Shown here: in pieces, positions 1-7,933 of the stretch | Position numbering within the stretch: position 1 is the first letter of the stretch | Layout: each line of letters opens with the position of its first letter | Translations under genes and position numbers: made by a program | The notes under the pieces: generated by a model | Seen by the model: only the letters and a program-made list of their open reading frames with translations | Told to the model about the DNA's origin: nothing | Database searches by the model: none | Assembly: GCA_937959115.1 (NCBI GenBank) | Contig: CALGAW010000035.1 | Span: 186,001 to 250,000 of the forward strand | Length of the DNA: 64,000 bases | Reading direction: 5' to 3' | Source of the DNA: an uncultured Saprospiraceae bacterium | GTDB lineage: Bacteria > Bacteroidota > Bacteroidia > Chitinophagales > Saprospiraceae

Positions 1-541
1 TATTAATTGTCCAAAGAATTACATTATTCCCAGGTTGTAAGTTATTGGCCGTTGCAGTTTGACTGTTTGCATTTGGAGCAAAAGTAATCAATCCACTAAC
101 AGATGACCAAACGCCCTGTTCACCTGATAATAGAATGGGATTTGCTTGGAGTGGGAAGTTGTTTTCATCACAAACTTCTTGACTATTCTGAGTTAGAATT
201 ACAGGAGTAGTAGTTACCTCATTGTTGGTTAAGGTGATGGTGTCAGCATCACAAACACCTCCTGAGATATCAAAAATTGTCCAAATGATCATGTTTGCAC
301 CAGGCACCAAGGAAGTAACGACTGTACTTGATAGGTTGGGATTGGTAAACGTGACTGGGTTTGGAGAAGTCCATAAACCTACCTCATTGGGAAATGGCTC
401 AGAAGCGGCCAAAGGAAAAATGTCATCACAGATTTCCTGGCTTGGTGTCAGAATAGTTGCAGTACAAGGAGGGTTGCACATACTTGCAATAGGAATAAAC
501 TGAATTAAACCTATTACAATAATTGTAATAAATCTTTTCAT
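1..541 (-). CDS. 5' part of a large exported repeat protein (runs off the left edge)
   Basis: The frame is open from an ATG at 541 to the window edge, about 180 codons without a stop. It begins with a signal-peptide-like stretch (MKRF, then ITIIVIGLIQFIPIAS). After it come two approximately 75-residue repeats, each with a Cys-Asp near the start, a Trp-[TS]-S segment and a motif ending in IxWTI. This resembles the PKD-like or SprB-type repeats of Bacteroidota surface proteins, probably T9SS cargo, but the C-terminus that would show a sorting domain is outside the window. The family is inferred from composition and repeat pattern. The function is unknown; adhesion is only a guess. Confidence 0.75.
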   Translation of the reverse strand, partial: MKRFITIIVIGLIQFIPIASMCNPPCTATILTPSQEICDDIFPLAASEPFPNEVGLWTSPNPVTFTNPNLSSTVVTSLVPGANMIIWTIFDISGGVCDADTITLTNNEVTTTPVILTQNSQEVCDENNFPLQANPILLSGEQGVWSSVSGLITFAPNANSQTATANNLQPGNNVILWTIN

Positions 542-974
542 AACAGAAAAGTTATTTGAGTTTTTGGTATATCAAAAAGAGCTGGATTAGACTGATATAC
601 GTTTCGAGTTAATATTTAGCTATCTAGTTCCGATAATTCAACTTTGGAAGTTGGTACTAACAAGAAAGGGTTTTAAGTTGGGTAATAGTGTAATGGCATG
701 TTGGTTAAAGATTTTTCATTTTTCAATTAATTTACATAGTTTTTCATGTTAAAAGTAACTGTTTTTATTAAACAATTGAAGAATATTCCATTAAATTAAT
801 GAAATGTTATATTAATGTTCGGACTCATGAAAGGAGTAAGAAAAAAAGGCTGATTAATAAAACAATAAAAAAAAATAATTAATATCAGTTTTTTATTAAA
901 AAAAATATCTTTCTTTGTAGATAGTTTAGAATTTGATATTAAAGGCTTAACTAACTCCAGTCTAATACATAAAG
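542..974. other. Intergenic region between divergent genes
   Basis: This very AT-rich stretch separates the divergent left-edge exported gene and nusB, so it should hold both promoters. I see no open frame of note, no RNA gene and no convincing -33/-7 pair. There are several A and T runs around 840-910. Confidence 0.5.
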
Positions 975-1901
975 ATGCTTAGCAGAAGAAACGTTCGAGT
1001 AAAAGTACTACAGGTTTTATATTCCAGCAATCAAGATGATTTGATTACTTTAAAAGAGTCTAAGAAAGCCTACCAAACAAGCATAGACAATACCTATTGC
1101 TTGTATTTGTTAAATCTACTTCAATTAATGCAGATTTCTGGGCACGCTCAGGAAGATGTAAAGTTGAGGGCAGATAAGCACCTTCCTAGCGAAGAGGATA
1201 AAGTGTTTACACCAAAACTATTTGAAAATGATATCATGCAAATGGTTTATAAATCAGATGGTTTTCATGCATTGACACGAAAACACAAATTGCACCTCTT
1301 GCTTGATAATGATATAACGAAGCGGTTTTATCAAGAATTTTCCAAATCTGATTCCTACAAGGAATACCTCCTTAATCCAGATTGTAAACGAGAAGATCAC
1401 AGAGATATTTTGTTAGACCTTTATAAGTCCCTAACAAAAAATGAATTGTTCAATGAAATATTGGAGGATCATTTTGCGAATTGGCAAGAAAACAAATCAC
1501 TTGTAGTTGGTTCAATTAAAAAGACGCTGAAACAGGAAAATGATGATCCTGAATTCTATAACAACTATCTTCCTGAAAAGGAGACAGTAGAAGACTATGG
1601 CGCAGAATTGTTACACAAGTATTTTCAAACTGAAAAAGAATTGGAAGTCCTGATTGAACCAAATTTGAAAAACTGGGAAATTGACAGAGTGGCTGTAATT
1701 GATAAAATCTTACTCAAAATGGCACTTTGTGAATTTTTATATTTTGAAACGATTCCTACAAAAGTAACACTGAATGAATATGTGGAAATCTCAAAGTCTT
1801 ATTCAACTCCCAAAAGCAAGGAATTCGTTAACGGAATTCTAGACAAACTGAAAACTGTTTTGACAGAAGAAGGGAAAATTCACAAAGTTGAAAGAACTTA
1901 A
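975..1901 (+). CDS. nusB: Transcription antitermination factor NusB (long Bacteroidota form)
   Basis: NusB with NusE (S10) binds boxA RNA in antitermination complexes, mainly on rRNA operons. The protein has 308 residues, against about 140 for the E. coli protein. The N-terminal 'LSRRNVRVKVLQVLY' matches the usual start. The recognisable NusB helical core is in the last 150 residues or so, with 'NWEIDRVAVIDKILLKMAL' and 'SKEFVNGILDKL' as family signatures. The extra middle region of charged helices is usual for Bacteroidota NusB. It lies at the head of the conserved run that continues with DUF1573, yajC, ybbR and coaE. The ATG at 975 fits the family start. Confidence 0.93.
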   Translation: MLSRRNVRVKVLQVLYSSNQDDLITLKESKKAYQTSIDNTYCLYLLNLLQLMQISGHAQEDVKLRADKHLPSEEDKVFTPKLFENDIMQMVYKSDGFHALTRKHKLHLLLDNDITKRFYQEFSKSDSYKEYLLNPDCKREDHRDILLDLYKSLTKNELFNEILEDHFANWQENKSLVVGSIKKTLKQENDDPEFYNNYLPEKETVEDYGAELLHKYFQTEKELEVLIEPNLKNWEIDRVAVIDKILLKMALCEFLYFETIPTKVTLNEYVEISKSYSTPKSKEFVNGILDKLKTVLTEEGKIHKVERT

Positions 1902-2006
1902 TAATCAAACCATACGTATTTCACTTAATTTCTTATGAATCAATATACTTTGTCCTAAGTGGAACAATTTATGCTAATTGATCGTAATTAAATAAAATAT
2001 TTGAAT

Positions 2007-3593
2007 ATGAAACAAACAACACTACTTTTATTAAACGTTATTCTTTTTATGATTTTGGCTAGCAGTAGTCTACAAGCTCAAACTTCCGAATTTAAAAATG
2101 GATTGGGAGTAAGGGCAGGAATTGTAGATTATTATGCACCAATTTCTGGCAAGTACTTCACTGGTGAAAATACTGCTGTAGCTTTTGAATATCACTATTC
2201 AAGATTTTTAAATAAGTCATTTAACTTTCATCTCCCATTGAAGGTTGGGCATGCAAGATACCCTAAGACTGATTCCATCGTTGGAAGCCAACAAACATTT
2301 GGAAGCCTTGATGCTGCTGTCGTTTACAAATTGAACAACGACTATATCTTTCGAGAAACATCATTTATCGCACCTTATTTGTTCTTGGGTGTCGGTGCTG
2401 AGTATCTTGAAAAAGAGGTTGAGAAACTTGATGTACAAGTGCCTTTAGGTTTAGGATTGAACTTTAGATTGAGTCCTGAAGTCTATTTGAGCGCTCAATC
2501 TGAGTACAGACTTGGTTTGTTGAAAGGCCATAATAGCCTTGAACACAGTATAGGTCTGACTTACCTATTTGGCGGAAACGGTGCAAAAGAACCAAAAATT
2601 GAAGAACCCGCAGATAGAGATAATGATGGGATTTCTGATGACAAGGACAACTGTCCTGATGTTGCTGGCCTAGCTAAATTCTCTGGATGCCCTGATACCG
2701 ATGGTGACGGCGTGACAGATGCAAAGGACAATTGTCCTAACAAGTCTGGTCCTGCTGACAACGATGGTTGCCCTTATGCTGATAAAGACAATGACGGCGT
2801 AGCTGATAATTTAGACGGCTGTCCTGATGAGTTTGGTCCTAAAGCAAACAAAGGTTGTCCTTATGGAGATAAAGACAACGATGGAGTAAAGGACAACGTT
2901 GACAAATGTCCAGAGGAGAAAGGCGTTGCAAGCAATAACGGTTGCCCAGAAGTGAAAGATGCGGATGGTGACGGCGTTGCGGATGCCCTTGATAAATGTC
3001 CTTCAGTTCCGGGTCTTGCAACTAACAACGGTTGCCCTGCTATTGTAGATACAGACGGTGACGGTGTTGCTGACAACGTTGATAGATGTCCTTCAGTAGT
3101 CGGTGAAGCCAGTAATGGTGGTTGCCCAAGAGTTGTAATTACGGATACAGATGGTGACGGTGTTGCGGATAAGGATGATAGATGTCCTAGTGTATTTGGT
3201 ACAGCAGCAGCGAAGGGATGTCCTGAAATCAAACAAGAAGAGAGAGCAGTATTGGATTTAGCTATGCGTTCTGTTGAATTCGAAACAGGAAGTAATGTGA
3301 TTAAAACAATCTCATACAGTGCACTTGATCAAGTTTCTGATATTATGGCAAGATATCCAAACTATAGCTTAAGCATCAGTGGATACACGGATAGCGTAGG
3401 TGATAGTGGAAGCAATCAACGACTTTCAGAAAGACGAGCAAAAGCATGCTTCGATTATCTTGTGAGAAAAGGAGTAGGCGCAACGCGTATGAGTTACGCT
3501 GGATATGGAGAAGCTAGTCCTATCGATACTAACGATACGAAAGAAGGAAGAGCTCGAAACAGAAGGGTTGAATTTAGAATATTCATCCGATAA
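2007..3593 (+). CDS. OmpA-family outer-membrane protein with thrombospondin type 3 repeats
   Basis: This 528-residue protein probably tethers the outer membrane to peptidoglycan. Residues 1-25 are a signal peptide ending SLQAQ. Residues of about 25-195 look like an eight-stranded barrel. Then come seven calcium-binding TSP3 repeats of the form DGDGVxDxxDxCP, and residues of about 410-528 are an OmpA C-terminal domain with 'SGYTDSVGD', 'LSERRAKA' and 'GRARNRRVEF'. I use the ATG at 2007; a TTG at 2001 in the same frame would add two residues but is less likely. A strong terminator follows at 3646-3687, so the gene appears to be transcribed alone. Confidence 0.92.
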   Translation: MKQTTLLLLNVILFMILASSSLQAQTSEFKNGLGVRAGIVDYYAPISGKYFTGENTAVAFEYHYSRFLNKSFNFHLPLKVGHARYPKTDSIVGSQQTFGSLDAAVVYKLNNDYIFRETSFIAPYLFLGVGAEYLEKEVEKLDVQVPLGLGLNFRLSPEVYLSAQSEYRLGLLKGHNSLEHSIGLTYLFGGNGAKEPKIEEPADRDNDGISDDKDNCPDVAGLAKFSGCPDTDGDGVTDAKDNCPNKSGPADNDGCPYADKDNDGVADNLDGCPDEFGPKANKGCPYGDKDNDGVKDNVDKCPEEKGVASNNGCPEVKDADGDGVADALDKCPSVPGLATNNGCPAIVDTDGDGVADNVDRCPSVVGEASNGGCPRVVITDTDGDGVADKDDRCPSVFGTAAAKGCPEIKQEERAVLDLAMRSVEFETGSNVIKTISYSALDQVSDIMARYPNYSLSISGYTDSVGDSGSNQRLSERRAKACFDYLVRKGVGATRMSYAGYGEASPIDTNDTKEGRARNRRVEFRIFIR

Positions 3594-3645
3594 TTCAAGA
3601 AATGCCGTCTTTTAACTAAAAAAATAGTTAAAAAACTAACTTTTT

Positions 3646-3687
3646 AAGCCAAACAGTTTTATATTTGTAACTGTTTGGCTTTTTTTA
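3646..3687 (+). terminator. Rho-independent terminator after ompA-like gene
   Basis: An 11-bp stem (AAGCCAAACAG at 3646-3656 with its complement at 3671-3681) has a 14-nt loop and is followed by a T run to 3687. Confidence 0.88.
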
Positions 3688-3723
3688 TACCCCTATTTTC
3701 TTTTATGGTTTAAAAAAAAGTCA

Positions 3724-3731
3724 TATTTTTG
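3724..3731 (+). promoter_or_regulatory. Putative -7 promoter element of the DUF1573 gene
   Basis: TATTTTTG fits the Bacteroidota primary sigma -7 consensus TAnnTTTG and lies about 40 nt before the ATG at 3771. I see no clear TTTG at -33, so the call rests on the -7 match and position. Confidence 0.45.
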
Positions 3732-3770
3732 CGCATTCTTAAATTAACTATTTAAAAAAGTATTTGAATC

Positions 3771-4298
3771 ATGAAGAATTTTATTTTATGCTTAGTAGTG
3801 ATTAGCTTAGGTTTTCTTTCTTGTAATCAAGACGGAGCTACTGCAGAGCAAGCTGTTAATGAGGTGACATCAAACACCAATGTTCCTAAAGCAAACGAGA
3901 TTAGAGATGCAGTAAACACTGAAATCCCTGATGATACCGTAAACGTTGCAAAAATCACTTTCGATGAGCAAGTTTATGATTATGGAACAGTAAAAGCAGG
4001 AGTCGTTGTTGAACATACATTTAAGTTTACAAATACTGGTGTAGCACCACTTACAATCACAAAAGCAAAATCTACTTGTGGATGTACAGTACCTGAGTTT
4101 CCTAAAGAGCCAATCGCGCCAGGAGGAAAAGGTGAAATCACAGTTAAGTTTAACACGAAAGGGAAATCTGGTAAAAACAGAAAACCAATCAACGTAACTG
4201 CTAACACTTGGCCTACACTTACTTCTGTACACATCGATGGTGTAGTAGAGAAAGACGAAAGTCAAGAAGCTGCTGATAATAAAGCAAAAGGACAATAA
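3771..4298 (+). CDS. DUF1573 lipoprotein
   Basis: The 175-residue protein begins with a lipoprotein signal peptide whose lipobox is FLSC (Cys18). After a low-complexity acidic linker, residues of about 65-160 form a DUF1573 (ASPM/SPD-2/Hydin-like, immunoglobulin-type) domain. Its signatures are 'YDYGTV', 'HTFKFTNTG' and 'STCGCTVP', the last with the conserved Cys pair. DUF1573 proteins are abundant in Bacteroidota; their exact role is not known. The gene has its own promoter-like element and terminator and sits just ahead of yajC, a common arrangement in the phylum. Confidence 0.9.
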   Translation: MKNFILCLVVISLGFLSCNQDGATAEQAVNEVTSNTNVPKANEIRDAVNTEIPDDTVNVAKITFDEQVYDYGTVKAGVVVEHTFKFTNTGVAPLTITKAKSTCGCTVPEFPKEPIAPGGKGEITVKFNTKGKSGKNRKPINVTANTWPTLTSVHIDGVVEKDESQEAADNKAKGQ

Positions 4299-4319
4299 TT
4301 TAAGAATTACTGGAAAGTG

Positions 4320-4353
4320 TACTACTCCATTCAATTGGAGTGGTATGCTTTTT
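4320..4353 (+). terminator. Rho-independent terminator after DUF1573 gene
   Basis: The hairpin pairs ACTACTCCA (4321-4329) with TGGAGTGGT (4336-4344), with one G-U pair and a 6-nt loop. A T run follows at 4349-4353. It separates the lipoprotein gene from yajC. Confidence 0.75.
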
Positions 4354-4386
4354 AGATTCTAATCTATTCTAAAAGGTATACTTTAA

Positions 4387-4689
4387 ATGGGCAACGCAGA
4401 TTTAATTCTTATTCTACTTCTCATTCTAGTGATGTACCTCTTTTTTATTCGCCCTCAAACTAAAAAAGCAAAGGAACAAGAGATTTTTTTAGAAGATCTG
4501 GGTAAAGGAGATAGTATCGTCACAATTGGTGGTATTCATGGGAAAATAACAAAGACGGAGGATGATATAATAACTATTCTTGTCGATTCCAAAACATACC
4601 TTACGATTGAAAAATCTACCATTTCACTTGAGCTAACTCATGCTCGATTTGGTAAAAATTCAAACAAATCAGCAGTTAAACCTGCTTAA
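4387..4689 (+). CDS. yajC: Preprotein translocase accessory subunit YajC
   Basis: YajC associates with SecDF and the Sec translocon in the inner membrane. The protein has 100 residues, the usual length. One N-terminal membrane helix (about residues 5-22) leads into the hallmark 'FFIRPQ' and a small cytoplasmic domain with 'LGKGDSIVTIGGIHGKI'. It is 21 bp ahead of the ybbR-like gene and likely cotranscribed with ybbR and coaE. Confidence 0.95.
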   Translation: MGNADLILILLLILVMYLFFIRPQTKKAKEQEIFLEDLGKGDSIVTIGGIHGKITKTEDDIITILVDSKTYLTIEKSTISLELTHARFGKNSNKSAVKPA

Positions 4690-4710
4690 TCACAACCAAA
4701 CGAAAGGCTA

Positions 4711-5664
4711 ATGGAAGTCCGCGCGCAACTTGACAGACTTCGTTCCTTTTTAGGTACTGACAGATCTATCCTTTTGCTCTGTATCGGCCTTGCTTTTCTG
4801 ATTTGGCTCTTCACAAAGCTCTCACAATCATTCATAACGGAAAGAGAAGTGACAATCGATTATGTGGTTCCCGAAAAACGAATCATGGCGGATAACTCGC
4901 CAAATCTAATCTCGGTTCGTGTAGAGGCCACTGGATGGGAACATATTAGAAATTCACTCCGTAGAAAACCACTCAACATTAAGCTTGACTTGGATGAGAA
5001 TAAAGATTTTCAGAGCTTTTCTAATCTGAAAATCGAATCTATTATTGCTAGAAATCTAAATTCTAACACGAAAATATCAACCACTAGCGTACCCAGTATA
5101 GAAGTGCGAATGGATGATAAAGCCTTTAAACGGATTCCCGTTTCTCTGCTTGAATCAATCAAACCCGCACCACAATACAAGTTAACAGATACTCCAATTG
5201 TCGTTCCTGACAGTGTTACCGTTTCAGGCCCACGGTTTATCATTGAAGAATTTAAGTCTGTGGAAACAGTGCGTCTGGAAATGTCCAATTTAAAAGAACC
5301 CGTTGTGGTGCCTGTAAAACTGAAATCTCATCCACTTCCTACGCTTAGCTTTGAGCCTGCTGAGGTGAATTGCAAAATAAATGTAGAATTCTATTCTGAA
5401 AAAACGGTCGAAGTGCCAATCGTTGTTCAGAACATCCCAGATAGCATTATGTATGTTATCAATCCTAGGAAAGTAAAAGTCAGCTTTACCGCTGTTAGAA
5501 GCATCTACGATAAGATTACTGATCAGGACTTTGCTGCCACTATTAACTTTGCAACATTTGATTTTGACAATGCTCAGCCACTTCCCATTGAGCTAAGAGT
5601 ACCAAAAGGAATCGATAAAATTAAAATGAGTCAAGAGGCTGCTGAACTATTCGTTAACAAGTAA
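4711..5664 (+). CDS. YbbR/CdaR-like membrane-anchored protein
   Basis: The 317-residue protein has one membrane helix near residues 19-36 ('ILLLCIGLAFLIWLFTKL') followed by tandem YbbR-type beta domains outside the membrane. In Firmicutes the family member CdaR regulates the diadenylate cyclase CdaA. In Bacteroidota the gene is typically found between yajC and coaE, as here, and its partner is not established. The gap to coaE is only 7 bp, so translation is probably coupled. Confidence 0.82.
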   Translation: MEVRAQLDRLRSFLGTDRSILLLCIGLAFLIWLFTKLSQSFITEREVTIDYVVPEKRIMADNSPNLISVRVEATGWEHIRNSLRRKPLNIKLDLDENKDFQSFSNLKIESIIARNLNSNTKISTTSVPSIEVRMDDKAFKRIPVSLLESIKPAPQYKLTDTPIVVPDSVTVSGPRFIIEEFKSVETVRLEMSNLKEPVVVPVKLKSHPLPTLSFEPAEVNCKINVEFYSEKTVEVPIVVQNIPDSIMYVINPRKVKVSFTAVRSIYDKITDQDFAATINFATFDFDNAQPLPIELRVPKGIDKIKMSQEAAELFVNK

Positions 5665-5671
5665 ACACATC

Positions 5672-6265
5672 ATGCTTAAAATTGGAATTACAGGCGGGAT
5701 CGGAAGTGGGAAGACTACAGTTTGCCGAATGTTCGAAGTACTTGGTATCCCTGTCTATTATGCAGATGATCGAGCAAAATGGCTAATGAACAATCTTCCT
5801 GAATTACAAGCAGCAATCAAGGACACTTTTGGAGCAGAAGCCTATAATGAACAAGGATTGAATCGGGCACATCTCGCAAAAATTGTATTCAACGATAAAA
5901 AACGCTTGAAAGAGCTTGAGGCACTGGTGCATCCGCAAGTATTTAAAGATGGAGCTGCTTGGTATGAGCAACATCAAAAGGCACCGTACACCCTAAGAGA
6001 AAATGCGCTGATGTTTGAGACAGGTTCCTATAAAGCAATGGATAAAACAGTGACTGTATTTGCTCCACGGGATTTACGCATTCAGCGCGTAATGGCGCGT
6101 GACAATACAACAAAAGAAGCAATAGAAGCTCGAATAGATAAGCAAATGCCTGAAGATGAAAAGTTGAAATTGGCTGACTTTGTAGTAAATAATGACAATC
6201 AATCTTCTTTGATCAAACAAGTCTATAACTTACATGAAATATTCCTTTCGCTCAACAATTCATAA
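5672..6265 (+). CDS. coaE: Dephospho-CoA kinase
   Basis: CoaE phosphorylates the 3'-hydroxyl of dephospho-CoA with ATP in the last step of coenzyme A synthesis. The 197-residue length is normal. The P-loop 'GGIGSGKTTVC' is at residues of about 8-18, followed by 'YYADDRAKWLM', 'LVHPQVF' and the lid segment 'VMARDNTTKEAIEARIDKQ'. It sits between the ybbR-like gene (7 bp) and a TraB-like gene (2 bp) in one run. Confidence 0.95.
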   Translation: MLKIGITGGIGSGKTTVCRMFEVLGIPVYYADDRAKWLMNNLPELQAAIKDTFGAEAYNEQGLNRAHLAKIVFNDKKRLKELEALVHPQVFKDGAAWYEQHQKAPYTLRENALMFETGSYKAMDKTVTVFAPRDLRIQRVMARDNTTKEAIEARIDKQMPEDEKLKLADFVVNNDNQSSLIKQVYNLHEIFLSLNNS

Positions 6266-6267
6266 CC

Positions 6268-7074
6268 ATGGGATCTAAAAAACGCAATACGCTACTTTGG
6301 AAAGTCGAACACAAAAAATCATCCCATTGTTCTTATCTCTTTGGTACAATGCATGTGAAAGATAAGTCCGCTTTTTTTGAGAATGAACACCTGTTCTCTA
6401 TCATCGATCAAGCGGATAGCTTTTATGCTGAGTTTAACTTTGAAGAGGCTGACCCTGCATTGACGACTCAGTATATGCTGTTGCCCGAAGGCAAAAAGGT
6501 TACAGACAAATTAACGGATAAACACGTTGATGCATTAGATGAACTCCTTCGGAAATCGACTGGCAAATCACTTGATCAGTTTGCAAGGTTTAAACCAATG
6601 ATGCTCATTAATCTAGTCACTGAGAGTATGTTTAGCCAAGACTACAATGTTCCCCTCGACTTTTATTTGTTTGACCATGCTCGAAATCAAGGAAAGAAAA
6701 TGGGTGGTGTGGAGTCTTTTGAGGAACAACTAAAAATCATGAAGGACATTCCGCTGAAAGGGCAATACAAATCACTGATCTCCATGATCAAAAAACAAAA
6801 ATCCTTTAAGCGACAGATCCTAAAAATGGGACAGCTTTATCTTTCAATGGATATTGATAAATTGTATCAGTCTGCTAGGAAAAGTGCAAAAGGCATGCGC
6901 AAAATTCTAATTTACAGACGAAACCTCATCATGGCTGACAGAATTGCCCGAATCGCATTGGAAGAAAATGCATTTTTTGCTATCGGAGCTGGACACCTAG
7001 CAGGAGAAAAGGGTGTCCTAAGACTTTTAAAACAACACGGATTCAAAGTAAAACCAGTTAAGATTAAAGTTTAA
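6268..7074 (+). CDS. TraB/GumN family protein
   Basis: The 268-residue protein shows the TraB/GumN pattern: 'SYLFGTMHVKD' near the N-terminus and 'AFFAIGAGHLAGEKGVLRLL' near the C-terminus, with the conserved GTxH and GxxHLxG motifs. Family members include the Tiki metalloproteases and the pheromone-shutdown protein TraB. These two histidine motifs are the likely metal or catalytic sites. Unlike many relatives, this one has no signal peptide, so it is probably cytoplasmic. It follows coaE by 2 bp. Its substrate is unknown. Confidence 0.82.
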   Translation: MGSKKRNTLLWKVEHKKSSHCSYLFGTMHVKDKSAFFENEHLFSIIDQADSFYAEFNFEEADPALTTQYMLLPEGKKVTDKLTDKHVDALDELLRKSTGKSLDQFARFKPMMLINLVTESMFSQDYNVPLDFYLFDHARNQGKKMGGVESFEEQLKIMKDIPLKGQYKSLISMIKKQKSFKRQILKMGQLYLSMDIDKLYQSARKSAKGMRKILIYRRNLIMADRIARIALEENAFFAIGAGHLAGEKGVLRLLKQHGFKVKPVKIKV

Positions 7075-7120
7075 TTAATTATCCCTAATTGATCATTAAT
7101 AATTAACCCATAATAACTAC

Positions 7121-7411
7121 TTACTTAACAATTCCATTCGTAAGATTGTAAAAATTGGAACAGTCAATTCGTCCGATTAGTCGTTGGATGACTAGGGTGC
7201 TTCTGATCCCTTTTTTGCAATAGATGACCACCGGAATATCTTTTTCAAACTGATAATCTGATACAGAGAATTCCGAAAAAGGCAATAAGCGACCCCCAAT
7301 GTTAAATGCTTTGTGTTCACTTGGTTCGCGGACATCAATTAAGATGAATGGCTTTTGCTCTTGTTGCCACTCCTTGAGTTGTGTATAGCTAATTTGATTG
7401 ATTTGTTGCAC
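7121..7411 (-). CDS. Single-domain rhodanese-like sulfurtransferase
   Basis: The 96-residue protein covers one rhodanese domain. It has 'FILIDVREPSEHKAFNIGG' (the DVRE and H-x(n)-GA-type motifs) and the active-site loop 'CKKGIR', in which Cys carries the persulfide. It has no signal peptide and is presumably cytoplasmic. The start is GTG at 7411. It is 9 bp downstream of the small membrane-protein gene on the same strand, so the two may be cotranscribed. The physiological sulfur acceptor cannot be inferred. Confidence 0.88.
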   Translation of the reverse strand: MQQINQISYTQLKEWQQEQKPFILIDVREPSEHKAFNIGGRLLPFSEFSVSDYQFEKDIPVVIYCKKGIRSTLVIQRLIGRIDCSNFYNLTNGIVK

Positions 7412-7420
7412 GCTACGGAA

Positions 7421-7720
7421 TTATACTTGATTTGGCATTCCCTTTCGGATATCTTCAATCGTTTTTCTAATATCTTCTACTTGGCTATCAAGCACTTTTT
7501 TTTGTCCATATACTTTGTAAAGTAAAAATGCTGCGATGGGTAATGCGATAAGTAACGTATAGCGCAGCCAAGGGAATCTAGGAATCAGAATCGCATAAAG
7601 AATTGCAATAAATCCCCACTTCACAACGAATCGAACCGTTTCTGTTTTGACATAGGATGCTGCAATACCCTCTGTGATTTGCAATTGTTGTTGAATGGTT
7701 TCCAATAACTCTTTACTCAT
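7421..7720 (-). CDS. Small membrane protein of unknown function
   Basis: From the ATG at 7720 the product has about 99 residues: an N-terminal helix (SKELLETIQQQLQ), two membrane helices joined by a short loop ('FPWLRY'), and a C-terminal amphipathic or coiled segment ('LDSQVEDIRKTIEDIRKG'). The same frame is open to an ATG at 7792. I prefer 7720 because the added 24 residues look unlike a mature N-terminus and a TTCCTTTG sequence lies just before 7720. The topology recalls phage-holin-like or phospholipase-inhibitor-like small proteins, but I do not recognise the family. Confidence 0.65.
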   Translation of the reverse strand: MSKELLETIQQQLQITEGIAASYVKTETVRFVVKWGFIAILYAILIPRFPWLRYTLLIALPIAAFLLYKVYGQKKVLDSQVEDIRKTIEDIRKGMPNQV

Positions 7721-7867
7721 GTTACAAAGGAACGACTTTTTAATTAAGAATTCCTTCTGTTCATGCTGAATTGTGAAATAATTTTTTGACATCCGAGTCG
7801 TAAAATTGATCGTTTTGGCAAAGCAAAAATGTTCGTTGTCTTTATGCTAACTATTTATTCTTATTGA

Positions 7868-7885
7868 ATTAATCATTAATCATTA
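7868..7885. repeat. Left copy of an 18-bp inverted repeat flanking a two-gene cassette
   Basis: ATTAATCATTAATCATTA is found here, and its exact reverse complement is at 10234-10251. The pair brackets the FAD oxidoreductase and glycosyltransferase genes. The motif is simple and AT-rich, so chance or a shared low-complexity spacer is possible. Confidence 0.6.
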
Positions 7886-7918
7886 ACGGAAGAAATTTCA
7901 AATTAAACATTATAATTC

Positions 7919-7926
7919 TATATTTG
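7919..7926 (+). promoter_or_regulatory. Putative -7 element just before the FAD oxidoreductase
   Basis: TATATTTG matches TAnnTTTG and ends 7 nt before the ATG at 7934, which would give a leaderless or nearly leaderless transcript. Confidence 0.45.
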
Positions 7927-7933
7927 AACCTTT

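Noticed and set aside
222-503. 93-codon plus-strand frame at the left edge
   Set aside because: It is antisense to a longer frame with a clear signal peptide and repeated domains on the minus strand (1-541).
2561-3232. Minus-strand frames over the OmpA gene
   Set aside because: They are mirror images of the repetitive TSP3 coding sequence and have no independent features.
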